Assembly (NCBI RefSeq): GCF_900110245.1
Contig: NZ_FOCZ01000018.1
Span: forward strand, 1 to 64,000
DNA: 64,000 nucleotides
Reading direction: 5' to 3'
Origin: Niastella yeongjuensis
GTDB taxonomy: Bacteria; Bacteroidota; Bacteroidia; Chitinophagales; Chitinophagaceae
Shown: positions 16,799 through 27,400 of the stretch, one piece after another
How positions within the stretch are numbered: position 1 is the stretch's first letter
Layout: the number at the start of each line of letters is the position of its first letter
Position numbers and translations under genes: made by a program
Notes under the pieces: model-generated
What the model saw: only the letters and a program-made list of their open reading frames with translations
The model's database searches: none
What the model was told of the DNA's origin: nothing

Positions 16799-19700
16799 TT
16801 ATATCCCCAGTTTCAAAGAGAACGTAAACTGTTTTTGAATGGGTTGTGCAATACCACCGGTATTGAAGAATTCAGGATCCTGTCCATTTAATTTTTTATC
16901 TGAATAAATGAGCCAGGGGTTGTTCGATACGGCCTGCAGATTCAGGCTGCTTAAACCCATTCTTCTGATTATCCGTTGGGGCACCTGCCAGCCAAGGGAG
17001 ATGTTCTTCAACCTTACCATATCGCCACTGGCTACGCGGGCCGTTGAATAATTGTAGTTATTATACGGAGTGGCACCTTGCAGTTGCGATTGTTCAAAAG
17101 CTCCCAGGATGGAAGGAACGGTCGTGTATTTCTCATCTCCGGGCATTGACCAGCGGTCATAAAACTCTTTAGGCATAGCATCCAGATCGGTATAGGAATT
17201 CTTGAATGCGGGGTACAACCTGATCTTGTTGCCTGCCTGGTAAGTAATGAAGACGCTCAGGGTAAAATCTTTGTAGCTGAAGCTGTTCAACAAACCACCG
17301 GTTAACCGGGGATCAACAGGGCCTTCATATACCAGGTAACTGGTATTTTGGTCCTGCAGGTACACATTGTTCGCAGTTTTACCTGTTTCATCGGTAAACT
17401 GTGGTGTACCGGTAAAAGGTTCCAGCCCTTTAAAATTAAGCGAGAACAAACTGCGTACGGGGTACCCTTCTTTATTGCCACCTTCTGCCTGTACCAGGTC
17501 AAAAATGTTTGGTTCGTTTTTAGCGTTGGTTATTTTGTTGGTATTATAACCGGCAGTAAGGTTGGTGCGCCATTTAAAGTTCTTATTGTTTACGATCACA
17601 TAGCCTACCAGCAATTCAATACCCTGTGATTCCAGATCGGCATAGTTGGCTGCTTTATAAGGTTCGCCACCAACACCCGATGTTTTAACCAGGCTTATGA
17701 GGTCGAAGCTATTGCGGTGGTAAACATCCACACTGAAATTGAGGCGTCTGTTCAACAGGGTGGCATCGATACCGGCGTTGGCGGTATACAATTTCTCCCA
17801 GGTAAGTTCTGAATTTTCCAGGTTAGCCAGTTGTATCACCGACTCCCTTTCGTTTAAATAGGTTCTGTTGGTAATGAGGTTCTTCAATACAATCTGTGAA
17901 TTGGTAGCAGGTCCCATGCTGGCTGTTAACCCGTAGCTGCCGCGTACGGTAACCGCATCCACCCAGGTTACGTTCTCCATGAATTTTTCCTGCTCCATAT
18001 TCCATGAACCGGCCACACTCCAGGTTGGCAGCCAGCGGGCGGTTGTTGATTTACCCAGTCTGTTCGATCCGTCATAGCGCACGGTTCCGGTTAAGTTATA
18101 ACGGGAGTTATACGTATAGGTGCCTGATCCGTAAAAAGCCACAAACCGGTCATAATCCTTCGACATACCATAGTATGGGAAGTTGTTTTCGATGGTTTGT
18201 TTCAGAATGCGGTAGTCAATAAAAGGAACGCCGCCGTTCTCGTACTGGTAACCGTAACCGGTACTGTTGAAGTTCTGCCTGTCGGCATACTTCACCTGCT
18301 GACCAACCAGCAGGCTCACGGAATGAATATCGTTGAACGTTTTAGTGTAGTTAAGGCTGTTGCGGAAATCGTAGTTGATCAGCTGGTCTTCTACGCGGTT
18401 ATAAAATCCACCATAAGGCAACACCACCACCGGTTCTGCATTGGGATCTTCAGGATCTTTGTACAGGAACTTATTGTTTTGTTTAATGGTCGATGTTCCG
18501 GCTGCCCGGTAAGCATTGGCCATATTGGAGCTTTCGGTGATCTGGTGTTCACGGCTCGATTTTACATACCGCAGGGCGCCTACAAATTCATACCGCAAAT
18601 CGGGTGTGATCTTGTAGTTCAAACTTCCCTGTAAACGCAGGTCAATCACGCGCAGGTCCATATAGTTGTTCTCCAGTTCGGTAAGAATGTTGAACGGAGC
18701 GAAGTTGCGACGGAAATATTCCCGGTTGCCATTTTGATCAAAGGCCGTTAGGGTGCGGCTGGTGTTAAGGGCATAGCTGAAGGGGTTGATGTCGAAGTCG
18801 CGATCATAACTGCCTTCAACCGGGTTGCTTTGACGGCTTAGGGCGCCGGGTGCTTTTTGTTCGCGTACGGAACCTACTGTGGTGAAATCTGCCGATACTT
18901 TATCGCTGAACTTATAGTTGTTACGGAAGTTAAGGGTGTAGCGGCTTACTTTATCGGCCGTAGTCCAGCCGTTATCGCCATAATAACTGGTAGAGAAGTA
19001 GGATTGAGACCGGTCGGTACCGCCGGAAACGCTCAATGAATGCTCCTGCATGAAGTTGTTGCGGAACAACAGATCGAACCAGTCGGTATTAGCCTGTGCG
19101 TAACGGGTTAAAAAATCTTTTTTGGCAGGCTGGGTATTTGCCAGCATAAACCCGGAGTTATCGGCATTGGGCGTGTTGATGAGGTCGTACATTTTGCCGT
19201 ACACGCCATTGTCTGCCCGGTCGAGGATGTTGGGATTGAGACTTCCTTTCCGCTCCAGCTCGGCCAGTACCGACATTTGCTGGGCAGAGTTCATGATATT
19301 GAAATTACTGTAGGAAGGTTTCAGATAGGTACTGAAGTTACCGATGTAATTAATGCTGGGTTTTCCCTGACGGCCTTTTTTAGTAGTGATCACCACTACC
19401 CCGTTCATGGCGCGGGCACCATACAGGGCAGCAGCAGAGGCGTCTTTTAATATGTCGAAGCTTTCGATGTCGTTTGCGTTTAAGCCGGCTACCGCAGAAC
19501 CTAACAGGGTTGTGGGGTCACCGCTCGAAAGCTGGTCATTCGAGATGTTTACGATGTCTTCGAGCACTACGCCATCTACCACCCATAATGGTTTGTTATC
19601 ACCGTTGATGGAGGTGGCGCCGCGCACCCGTACTTTGGGGGCTGCACCAAAGGTGCCCGATACGTTTTGAACCGATACACCGGCTGCCCGTCCTTCGAGC

Positions 19701-20209
19701 ATGCGGCTGATATCAGTCTGGCCGTTCAGCTTGGCGTCATCCATTTTCACGGTAGCTGCTGAACCGGCAAATTTCTTTTTTTCGATGGTCTGGAAACCGG
19801 TTACAATTACTTCCGACAGGGCTTTGCCGCCTTCGGTCATATGGATTTCTATAAACTTTTCGCCCCGGAAGGTGATGGTTTGCGGGCTTTTGCCGGCATA
19901 GGAGATGCGGATGCTATCGCCGCGGCGGGCGCCGATGGCAAACTCACCCTGGGAATTGGAAAACGTTCCCCTGCCGCTCACCAGGTTCTGTACAGATACC
20001 TGAGGCAGCACGATCCCATCCTCTGCAGAGGTTATCTTTCCTCTTAAAATGGAGGAATCCTGGAAGAACCGGGTTTTATTTATATGATAGGGAATGTCAA
20101 ATGCGTGGGTAGTCACCGGCAAACAACCAGCTACCAGTACCAACAGGAACAGTCTTTTGCAGGTTGCCTGAAATGCCTTTGCCTCAAAAGCGTTTTGCAT
20201 AAAACGCAT
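16799..20209 (-). CDS. susC: SusC/RagA-family TonB-dependent transporter
   Basis: 1136 residues: signal peptide (hydrophobic 19-36), CarboxypepD_reg domain (about 54-130), TonB-box-like SEVIVTGF, plug domain with RGATSINGDNKPLWVVDGV and AALYGARAMNGVVVITTKKG, then a 22-strand barrel ending in a terminal FSLKLGI. It imports the ligand caught by the adjacent SusD using energy from TonB-ExbB-ExbD. No FecR/sigma pair is adjacent, and the N-terminus lacks an STN domain, so regulation is not of the anti-sigma type. It is the first gene of a four-gene operon. The 223-bp gap to the upstream lipoprotein gene contains a hairpin (20288-20319). Confidence 0.95.
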   Translation of the reverse strand: MRFMQNAFEAKAFQATCKRLFLLVLVAGCLPVTTHAFDIPYHINKTRFFQDSSILRGKITSAEDGIVLPQVSVQNLVSGRGTFSNSQGEFAIGARRGDSIRISYAGKSPQTITFRGEKFIEIHMTEGGKALSEVIVTGFQTIEKKKFAGSAATVKMDDAKLNGQTDISRMLEGRAAGVSVQNVSGTFGAAPKVRVRGATSINGDNKPLWVVDGVVLEDIVNISNDQLSSGDPTTLLGSAVAGLNANDIESFDILKDASAAALYGARAMNGVVVITTKKGRQGKPSINYIGNFSTYLKPSYSNFNIMNSAQQMSVLAELERKGSLNPNILDRADNGVYGKMYDLINTPNADNSGFMLANTQPAKKDFLTRYAQANTDWFDLLFRNNFMQEHSLSVSGGTDRSQSYFSTSYYGDNGWTTADKVSRYTLNFRNNYKFSDKVSADFTTVGSVREQKAPGALSRQSNPVEGSYDRDFDINPFSYALNTSRTLTAFDQNGNREYFRRNFAPFNILTELENNYMDLRVIDLRLQGSLNYKITPDLRYEFVGALRYVKSSREHQITESSNMANAYRAAGTSTIKQNNKFLYKDPEDPNAEPVVVLPYGGFYNRVEDQLINYDFRNSLNYTKTFNDIHSVSLLVGQQVKYADRQNFNSTGYGYQYENGGVPFIDYRILKQTIENNFPYYGMSKDYDRFVAFYGSGTYTYNSRYNLTGTVRYDGSNRLGKSTTARWLPTWSVAGSWNMEQEKFMENVTWVDAVTVRGSYGLTASMGPATNSQIVLKNLITNRTYLNERESVIQLANLENSELTWEKLYTANAGIDATLLNRRLNFSVDVYHRNSFDLISLVKTSGVGGEPYKAANYADLESQGIELLVGYVIVNNKNFKWRTNLTAGYNTNKITNAKNEPNIFDLVQAEGGNKEGYPVRSLFSLNFKGLEPFTGTPQFTDETGKTANNVYLQDQNTSYLVYEGPVDPRLTGGLLNSFSYKDFTLSVFITYQAGNKIRLYPAFKNSYTDLDAMPKEFYDRWSMPGDEKYTTVPSILGAFEQSQLQGATPYNNYNYSTARVASGDMVRLKNISLGWQVPQRIIRRMGLSSLNLQAVSNNPWLIYSDKKLNGQDPEFFNTGGIAQPIQKQFTFSLKLGI

Positions 20210-20287
20210 AGCAATTAGTTTTTGATTACTGAAGAATAATAGATTAATACACCCGGGGCGGCCCTTATGGCTCCCCCTTTAACCAGT

Positions 20288-20319
20288 CAGGCCAGTGCAT
20301 TGAAAAATGCACGGCCTGG
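20288..20319. other. Interrupted hairpin upstream of susC
   Basis: Arms CAGGCC-AG-TGCATT and AATGCA-C-GGCCTG with loop GAAA. No convincing U-tract follows on either strand. It could be a processing or attenuation structure between the small lipoprotein gene and susC. Confidence 0.35.
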
Positions 20320-20432
20320 CAGGTCAAATATTGTAGTGAACACTGAGTTGAGAATTCGCTTATTCTTTTACATCCCGCCAAACGGGAAAAGAATGGTTTC
20401 TGAAGGGGACAACTGTGTCTGATTCAGCTTTC

Positions 20433-20942
20433 TTAGTCCTTGATGTTGTATAACTTTTTCACTTCGTTATAATCGTTCCAATTTACATTCTGGCGTCCGT
20501 TGGTAGGAACAGTTCCTGTGATAATGATATAACGGTAGGGAGCGCTGAAATCAGCATCCCAGCTGGAAGACAGGTTAATGTTTCCAACTTCAAAATTTGC
20601 ATTCACCCAAAAGTATCCTGTTGGTTCCAGATAAGGGATAGCCACGATATTAGGATCTGCAGCCGTACCAAAATTAGCATACACTTTTACCAGGCCTTTA
20701 TCAAGCACATCTTTGGTGATCTGAGGGGCCGGAATAGTAGCTACTGCAACTGTATCGCCGGGTCTTACAAGAGCCCCGTCTGTAAACTGTACATCGATCC
20801 AGGGTGAATATATTGCATTGGCCACACCTGTATCTCCTTTTGGACCCGTATCGCCTTTTTTACAGCTTACGTTGGTCGTTGATAAAAAGAGCGTGAAAAA
20901 TGCAACACAGGCAACAGAGAGAACTGAGAAGACGTGTTTCAT
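20433..20942 (-). CDS. Small lipoprotein with a collagen-like triplet stretch
   Basis: 169 residues. The signal peptide ends at Cys27 (NVSC), followed at once by GDTGPKGDTG (30-39), a minimal collagen-like Gly-X-Y stretch. The remaining 125 residues are beta-rich (YSPWIDVQF, YRYIIITGTV). Similar short proteins are frequent next to surface-uptake loci in Bacteroidota; none has a firm function known to me. It is on the same strand as the SusC/D operon, 223 nt upstream, and may be a separate transcript. It may help position or present the lipoprotein domain at the surface; this is speculation. Confidence 0.7.
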   Translation of the reverse strand: MKHVFSVLSVACVAFFTLFLSTTNVSCKKGDTGPKGDTGVANAIYSPWIDVQFTDGALVRPGDTVAVATIPAPQITKDVLDKGLVKVYANFGTAADPNIVAIPYLEPTGYFWVNANFEVGNINLSSSWDADFSAPYRYIIITGTVPTNGRQNVNWNDYNEVKKLYNIKD

Positions 20943-21320
20943 AAAATGTAAATTTTGATTAAGTAGATGATCTATGCTCTATACGTAAAAAAGCCTTTAA
21001 ACGCTGGGTATTAATGCAATTTAAGGATTTTTATACTCTATGGATTTAATATGACATTCCTCCAAAAAAAGAAGGTTAATTTTTTCCCAAAACACATTTC
21101 TCTCCGCCCCCTCCGGGCAATGCCGCAGCCCTAATAAATTTAACAAAAAAAAAACCAGCATGTATGGGCAAAAATAAGGCCCCCGGAGTATTCGATCATG
21201 CCGAATTCCGGGGGCTTTTTGTTATAGTACTTTTCCGCCATGCTACCCAGTCAGGTGGGAAAAGGCCGTTTATCTATTTAAAGGATGGCCTTATCGGGTG
21301 CCGGTGGGCGTTTGTCTGTT
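20943..21320. other. Intergenic stretch with one terminator
   Basis: About 380 bp between two minus-strand genes. The left half must hold the promoter of the small lipoprotein, but no clear TAnnTTTG box is visible. The right half holds the terminator at 21170-21220. No further gene-like ORF was supported. Confidence 0.5.
21170..21220. terminator. Strong terminator after the OmpA/PD40 gene
   Basis: GC-rich stem GCCCCCGGA/TCCGGGGGC extended by GTATTCG/CGAAT, with TTTTTG on the plus side and AAAATAAG on the left that gives a U-rich tail on the minus strand. It ends the type IX secretion gene cluster. Confidence 0.8.
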
Positions 21321-23339
21321 CTAGTTGGTGTTCTGAGCGCCGTTAATGATAGGTGTGCCATTGTTGATGGTTGTACCATTATTCAGCATCTTAAACACTA
21401 CGCGTCTGTTCTTCTCGCGCGCTTCCGGAATGTCTTTTCCGTCGGGCGTAGTTTCTTTTTCTATCGGACAGCACTCACCAAATCCTACTGGTTTCAACTG
21501 CCGGCCCGATACGCCGGCGTTGATCAGGTACTCGGCGCAGGCATTGGCCCGGCCTTTCGCCAGGAACTCGTTCGATTTAACCGAACCCAAACCGTCGGTA
21601 TGCACATCTATTTCCAGTACCACAGCCGGGTTGGCTTTCAAATAAGTGGCGATTAGGTCGAGATATGGATACGATTCCTTGGCGATCTCTGTTTTTAACT
21701 CAAACACGATCTGGTAGGTAACTTCGGTTTTGTTTTTGAACGGATCGGGTTTTTTAACCAGACATAACTCCTGGGCATACACCGTATCGCCTTTGGATGG
21801 GTAAGCCGTCAGCAAACCGCCCTGGTATTCTTCCAGGGTACCATTGATGGTAAGGGCAATCCCTGCATCGGTTTGAATGGTATAACGACCGCCAGCCTGG
21901 GTTTTTATCATAGCCACTTCATTACCACGGGGGTCTTTTGCGGAAACGATAGCGCCTTCGAGCGGCTTTTTGGTATCACAATCCAGCACTACCCCGGTAA
22001 ATACCTGGTGGTAGTTTTTATGTATGGAGAATAATTCCAGACAGCAGAGGGAAGCCCGGTCGGTGCTGAAGATCGCATCTTCGAGCAAACCTTTGCCGCG
22101 GCTTATAAGATACATATCGTCTTTTTCAGAATTCACCGGGTAGCCCAGGTTCATAGACACCGTCCAGGAACCGGTGAAATTACCGGTAGAACTGTACAGG
22201 TCGAACCCGCCCATACCGGTTCTTCCATTTGATGAAAATACCAGGGATTGCGTAGGGCCATGGTAAAATGGCGCTTCTTCATCGCCGGTGGTATTAATTG
22301 CCGGCCCGGCATTGGTTATCTGGCCAGGCATGCCTTTGCTATCGAGGGTGGCATACCAGATGTCGAAACCGCCGATACCGTCTGTGCGGTCGCTGGAGAA
22401 TATCAGGTATCTTCCATCAGGGGTTACCTGGGGCTGTCTTGAGTTGAAAGATTCTTCGGTAAGCTTTCCATCGATCAGCGCCGGTTCGCTCCAGCGGCCA
22501 TTATTTTGCTCACTGGTATAAATGGCTGACAGTTTTTTACCATTCTTCACTACCCAGCCTGTAAAGAACATTCTGGAACCATCGGGTGTAAAGGCCGGGG
22601 TACCCTGTTGGATATTTTTGGGTGCCGATACGTTCATCCTTTCCACTTTGCTGAAATCACTTTCGCCCTGAAAAGCTGCGGTGTACAGGGCATTGTTATA
22701 TCCCTCAGCGCGGGTGGAGGTAAATGCCAGGGTGTTGTTGTTTAACCAGCTGGCTGCATAGTTAGCCCCTTCTTTATTGATGGTGTTGTTGAGTCTTTCA
22801 ATTTTTACCCCGGTAGGGCCATAGCTCAGCTGCTGCTGAATAAATACACAATTATCGATCTCCTGCTGGGCCTGTTTGTTGTATTGCTCCCCTTCGGTAT
22901 TCTCTTTCACAAACTGGCTCAACTGCTGCTGCGCAATATTATAGTTACCATTGGCGCGCAAACAAATGCCATAATAGTAACGGGCCAGCGGATGGGAGGT
23001 GGAATCTTTTTGCAGCAATAATTTATACCATTGCTCGGCATGTATAAAATCGTTCAGATTGTAATAACAATCGCCCATTTTATACAGCAGGGTCGCGTCG
23101 AGACCGCCTAAATCGTTGTGATTGATCAACACAGCACCCTGCTTTTGTACCACGTAGGCATTGTAACCTGAATGGGTGGGTGTTTTTCCACTTAAGTACT
23201 TTTCATAGTAGTGTGCGGCTGAATAATAATCGCCTTTGGCATAAAACTGCTCTGCCACCCGTTTAAAGTTGCTTGCCTGCCCCTGTACCGCAGCCGCAGA
23301 CAATCCCAAACCGGCAATTATTAGTAGATGCTTAATCAT
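21321..23339 (-). CDS. PorE-like OmpA/PD40/TPR protein (type IX secretion)
   Basis: 672 residues with a signal peptide (to about residue 21). Order: TPR helices (about 25-160), a WD40/PD40-type beta-propeller (about 195-430; repeats such as TPAFTPDGSRMFFTG, QPQVTPDGRYLIFSSDR), a carboxypeptidase regulatory-like domain (about 450-515), and a C-terminal OmpA domain (about 545-655; LEIDVHTDGLGSVKSNEFL, Arg/Asp peptidoglycan-binding residues). This is the domain order described for Porphyromonas PorE, which anchors the type IX secretion system to peptidoglycan. It is third in a minus-strand operon after the cargo and PorP/SprF genes. No lipobox Cys is seen, unlike some PorE proteins. Confidence 0.85.
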   Translation of the reverse strand: MIKHLLIIAGLGLSAAAVQGQASNFKRVAEQFYAKGDYYSAAHYYEKYLSGKTPTHSGYNAYVVQKQGAVLINHNDLGGLDATLLYKMGDCYYNLNDFIHAEQWYKLLLQKDSTSHPLARYYYGICLRANGNYNIAQQQLSQFVKENTEGEQYNKQAQQEIDNCVFIQQQLSYGPTGVKIERLNNTINKEGANYAASWLNNNTLAFTSTRAEGYNNALYTAAFQGESDFSKVERMNVSAPKNIQQGTPAFTPDGSRMFFTGWVVKNGKKLSAIYTSEQNNGRWSEPALIDGKLTEESFNSRQPQVTPDGRYLIFSSDRTDGIGGFDIWYATLDSKGMPGQITNAGPAINTTGDEEAPFYHGPTQSLVFSSNGRTGMGGFDLYSSTGNFTGSWTVSMNLGYPVNSEKDDMYLISRGKGLLEDAIFSTDRASLCCLELFSIHKNYHQVFTGVVLDCDTKKPLEGAIVSAKDPRGNEVAMIKTQAGGRYTIQTDAGIALTINGTLEEYQGGLLTAYPSKGDTVYAQELCLVKKPDPFKNKTEVTYQIVFELKTEIAKESYPYLDLIATYLKANPAVVLEIDVHTDGLGSVKSNEFLAKGRANACAEYLINAGVSGRQLKPVGFGECCPIEKETTPDGKDIPEAREKNRRVVFKMLNNGTTINNGTPIINGAQNTN

Positions 23340-23403
23340 GTATGATCAATTTGCTATTGTTAATGTTATGATTCCCTGATACTGCTTTGTCTTTATGTGT
23401 TGA

Positions 23404-24408
23404 TTACAATCTCGGACACACAAACGGCACAGCATCCTGTTTCACTGCTTTGCGGCCAATAAGCGTCAGGGAAATTTCAAAGTTATTGGCATTGCCGCCT
23501 ACCTTACCCAGTTCAGATGTGTTTACATCGTAACTCGCACTGATCATATAATTCTTATAATAAACACCCACATACGGGGCAAAGGCATCTTTAAACCGGT
23601 AGTTGCCACCCACTAAAAAGTCGGTCACTTCATTTACCCGCATTTGGGCATAGGCGCCTACCATTTTCTCTGAACTTGCACCCTGCTTCATATACAACAG
23701 GTTGGGCGTAATGCTGAAGTCCTCATTTACATTGTATTTTAAGCCGCCATGAACCGTGAGGCGCATGGGCATTTTTTCACCATTGGTGGCAAAGAAAGGA
23801 TCTGTTGGTTGTGTTAAATGGTAAGCAGACACACCGCCGAACAGGTTGGCTTTTTTACCGGGTGTTCCATCATAGTATACCGCACCAACCCCTGCATCGA
23901 ATGCAATGGCCGATGTTTTACTCAACGCTTCCCCGGTACCCTGGGTAGGATCGAAACCGGTTGTATTGCGCCATTGTTCACCCGTTTGGAACTTGGTGGG
24001 ATCGAAACGGCGATTAAGCACACCCAATGCCATACCCATGGAGATCTGGTGATAGCCGAAGCGAACGCCGTTGTAGGCCATGGAAGCATACCCGGTCAGG
24101 TAGCTGTACCCAATGTTACCTGCCCGCTGGTTCATTACGTTCAGGCCAAGGCTTACATTCTTATTTGTTACAATATCTGCCGAAATGCCCGGTGTTGCAA
24201 ATGGGTTACTAACACCACCCCACTGGCTGCGGTACATGGCTGTAACGCGGTAGTTACCGTCAATGGCGCCCGTTAATCCGGGGTTCAGCCATAACGGATA
24301 GGCATAGTATTGCGAAAAATGAGGATCTGTTTGTGAATGTCCTGTTATTGTTGCAGCAAGCGTCAACAGTAACAAGCTGGTTTTTACAAGATATCGTCGC
24401 ATTACCAA
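23404..24408 (-). CDS. PorP/SprF-family type IX secretion outer-membrane protein
   Basis: 334 residues with a signal peptide, then the hallmark start DPHFSQYYAYPLWLNPGLTGA and YRSQWGG. The rest alternates amphipathic strands, consistent with a small outer-membrane barrel. SprF-type proteins are needed for secretion and surface attachment of a neighbouring cargo with a type B C-terminal sorting domain. The gene lies 16 nt downstream of exactly such a cargo gene and 64 nt upstream of the PorE-like gene, so it probably serves this cargo specifically. Confidence 0.9.
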   Translation of the reverse strand: MVMRRYLVKTSLLLLTLAATITGHSQTDPHFSQYYAYPLWLNPGLTGAIDGNYRVTAMYRSQWGGVSNPFATPGISADIVTNKNVSLGLNVMNQRAGNIGYSYLTGYASMAYNGVRFGYHQISMGMALGVLNRRFDPTKFQTGEQWRNTTGFDPTQGTGEALSKTSAIAFDAGVGAVYYDGTPGKKANLFGGVSAYHLTQPTDPFFATNGEKMPMRLTVHGGLKYNVNEDFSITPNLLYMKQGASSEKMVGAYAQMRVNEVTDFLVGGNYRFKDAFAPYVGVYYKNYMISASYDVNTSELGKVGGNANNFEISLTLIGRKAVKQDAVPFVCPRL

Positions 24409-24424
24409 CAGTTTTTAGGTTATT

Positions 24425-27400
24425 TTACCGGACTAGATTAAAGGTTCCTTTTTTGGTTACTTTGGTACCATTTGATAACATACCTGATACCACATATACA
24501 TATACGCCTACGGGTTGGGGTTTACCTTTATAAAAGCCATCCCATGTGCCGTTTATATCATTGGATTCAAATACTTTTTCACCCCATTGGTTAAATACCA
24601 TCCAGCGGACCGTTTTGGTTACAGCGCTGTACACCTGGAAAACGTCGTTGTGACCATCGCCATTTGGTGTAAAGGTGTTAGGTACAAACACTCCATCGGT
24701 GAGCGCCTTGGCTCCTTTAATAGAGGTATAATCAGGACAATCGACCCGGGTACCCAGTGCCTTTACCCATAATGTTACCGTATCTGTAGATTTTAAACCG
24801 GTAACGGTATGGCTCAGCCCTTGTGCCCCCGAGCTGGGTATAGCCCAGTTAAGGTTGTCGCGCGATACCCGGTAACCAGTAGAATTGATAACCCGGTTCC
24901 AGGCAAACTTGATAATATTGGGTTGTGCATCTTCAACAGTAACAACGGGGTTGGTGAGGGGGCTACAGATGGTAAACTCAATAGCGCCGATATCCGGTTT
25001 TGATGCGTCCCTGTTATTATTCTGCTGATCGGTGGTGATGCCTACACCAAACCCTCTGTTCTCAAACAGGAGCTTGGTAGGAGTAAGATCACCTTTTGCA
25101 ATATCATTATATACAGGATCGATGTTGATTGAACTGGAATCCTTGCGGGTAAACAGCCAGCTATCAAGGGTTTTATAGATCCTGGTGCCCATGTAACCAA
25201 CGGTATCGTACCCCAAAGGCGACCGCATATAATAGTTGTTATAATTAGCCACCAGGCCGCTATCGTTTTGGTCGAGGTAGATGGCATATTTCTGTCTGTC
25301 ACCACCACGTTTTACAACAATGCTGTTATTCTTAAACTCTACTCCTACACTAGAGGGACCATACAACCCAAATCCACGGGTCTCATTTACTGAGAAGGCA
25401 GCCGTGTCTTCCAGGGAAACCGTATTGTGATAAAATTTCAGGTAATTGGAGCTTAAAGTATACAGGCCCTCTTGCAAGCCCAAGCCCTTATAACTATATA
25501 ATAAATTATTGCTGACCACATTCGGTTGCGCAGCATCACCCGGTACAGTAATAATTGCTATTCCGGTTAACTGGTTAGTATTCGCCGGTGCTTTTTCAAA
25601 CAGGTTATGGATCCTGTTCTTTGTAATAGTCAACCCAAGATTCACATTTTTTGCAATGATCGCAAAAAATGTATTCGAGAAGGAAGTCCGGGTAGGGTGA
25701 CTGATGTCATTACTGTCGATCAACATGTTTCCACTACCAGCTGTATAGATCCCGTAGCCGCTGTTATCATATAATTTATTACCTCTTATTGTATTGCCTA
25801 CTGAAGTAGGTCCCGCAGATACGAGGGATTTGGTAGCACAGGTTATACCATGGAAACCTCCGTTCACTGTGTTATAGGCAATAAGGTTATTATCACAATA
25901 ATTCTCAGCAGCGTCATTGGTAGGATCGTTCTCCTTTGCGTTCATTATAATACCACCGTAATTGGTACTGGGTGATGTTTGGTTGAGATCTATTACACAC
26001 CGTTTAATAGTGTTATTATCAGCATCGTTTGTTATCAGGATGCCGAATCCAAACCCGTTTGTAGCTCCCTGTGGCACAATATTAAGGCTGTCGATGGTAA
26101 TGTAATCAGCGCCATCCAGCTTTAACACGGAGGTTTTTGTACTGTTGGTGGCAAAAGTAAGTTTTTCACCATTACCACTGAATGTAATGGTTCTGTTGGA
26201 AGCCGTGCTTACTACAGGAATGGTCACCTGCTCATTATAAGGTCCGCTGCCACTGACTACACTGAATACCACGGAGCCATTGAGACCACATTGCAAAGCA
26301 GCCACCGCATCAGTGAAGCTGTTGTAATTAATCCCACCTGTGGGCAATGCCTTATTGATGGTATAAGTACCCGGGGTAAGCGGAGTAGAAACCAGCACCT
26401 TCATGGGAGAAGAATAATACGTTGTGGCTCCGCAGGCTATTGCTACCCGGTAGTAAAAAGAGGAAGTCGGTGTTACTTTTAAATAGGGATAATCGAGCGC
26501 ACCGGATATGTTTGTATAAGTACCAGATTGTGCGGTAGATGTTTGCCAGGTATAGGTTTGTCCGCCCCCTGCTGTATTACCAATTACGGCCATTTCCACT
26601 GTTGGGCCCTGACAAAAAGCCGAATCGGGGGTAATTATCGGGGCACCGCCTACAAAAGGCCCTCCACAGGGCGCCGATGTATATTCCAAACATCCGGGGT
26701 CGGGGCTTTTGGTGCTACGTGCAATAGCGTTAATATCGGAACCGATACCAACATTCAAACCCATATTATCTATAGACTGGGTATTAGGTGCTAAATTGCC
26801 TCCTGCGGCATTGGCAAAGACCGGGTTTACGGCTGTTGAAAAGAAGTCGTTCCCTGAATTGGTTTGCCAAATAGCCAGGTTATCAGCAAAGTTATTGGCC
26901 CAATTACCGAAAAAGGCCTTTCCCGGAGCTACCGCTTTAGCCACATAAATCACGTTATGATCGCTGGCAAATACCGGAGAGACATTATCTGTGTAAATAC
27001 CATAATTGACACCCACTGTCTTCCTGCTTACGGAAACGACATTGTTCATGAAATTAATATTGCTAACGTTTTGCAGCGACACACCATATGTTTCCTCGCC
27101 TACCTCGGTTTGGTCATCCAGTGATATTGTGTTATGATATATATTAGCATAAGTTGCGCCAGTGGCAGTGATCCCATACTGCATTCCCTGATCGCCGGAT
27201 GACCAGTTATACATCGCGTTATTAGCGATGAGGTTTTCCTGACCGGCAACACCTTGTGCATTCACGACGATGCCATAAAGCTCAGAAAAACCGAATAATG
27301 GATCAATGATCCAGTCATAAAAACGGTTGTTTATAACTGACACTTTATGAGCCTGTTTTTCCAGGTCTATACCAACCGTTCCACCAAGATTATCGCCCCC

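Noticed and set aside
20461-20940. Collagen-like phage tail fibre
   Set aside because: Only one short Gly-X-Y stretch, a lipoprotein signal, and no phage genes nearby.
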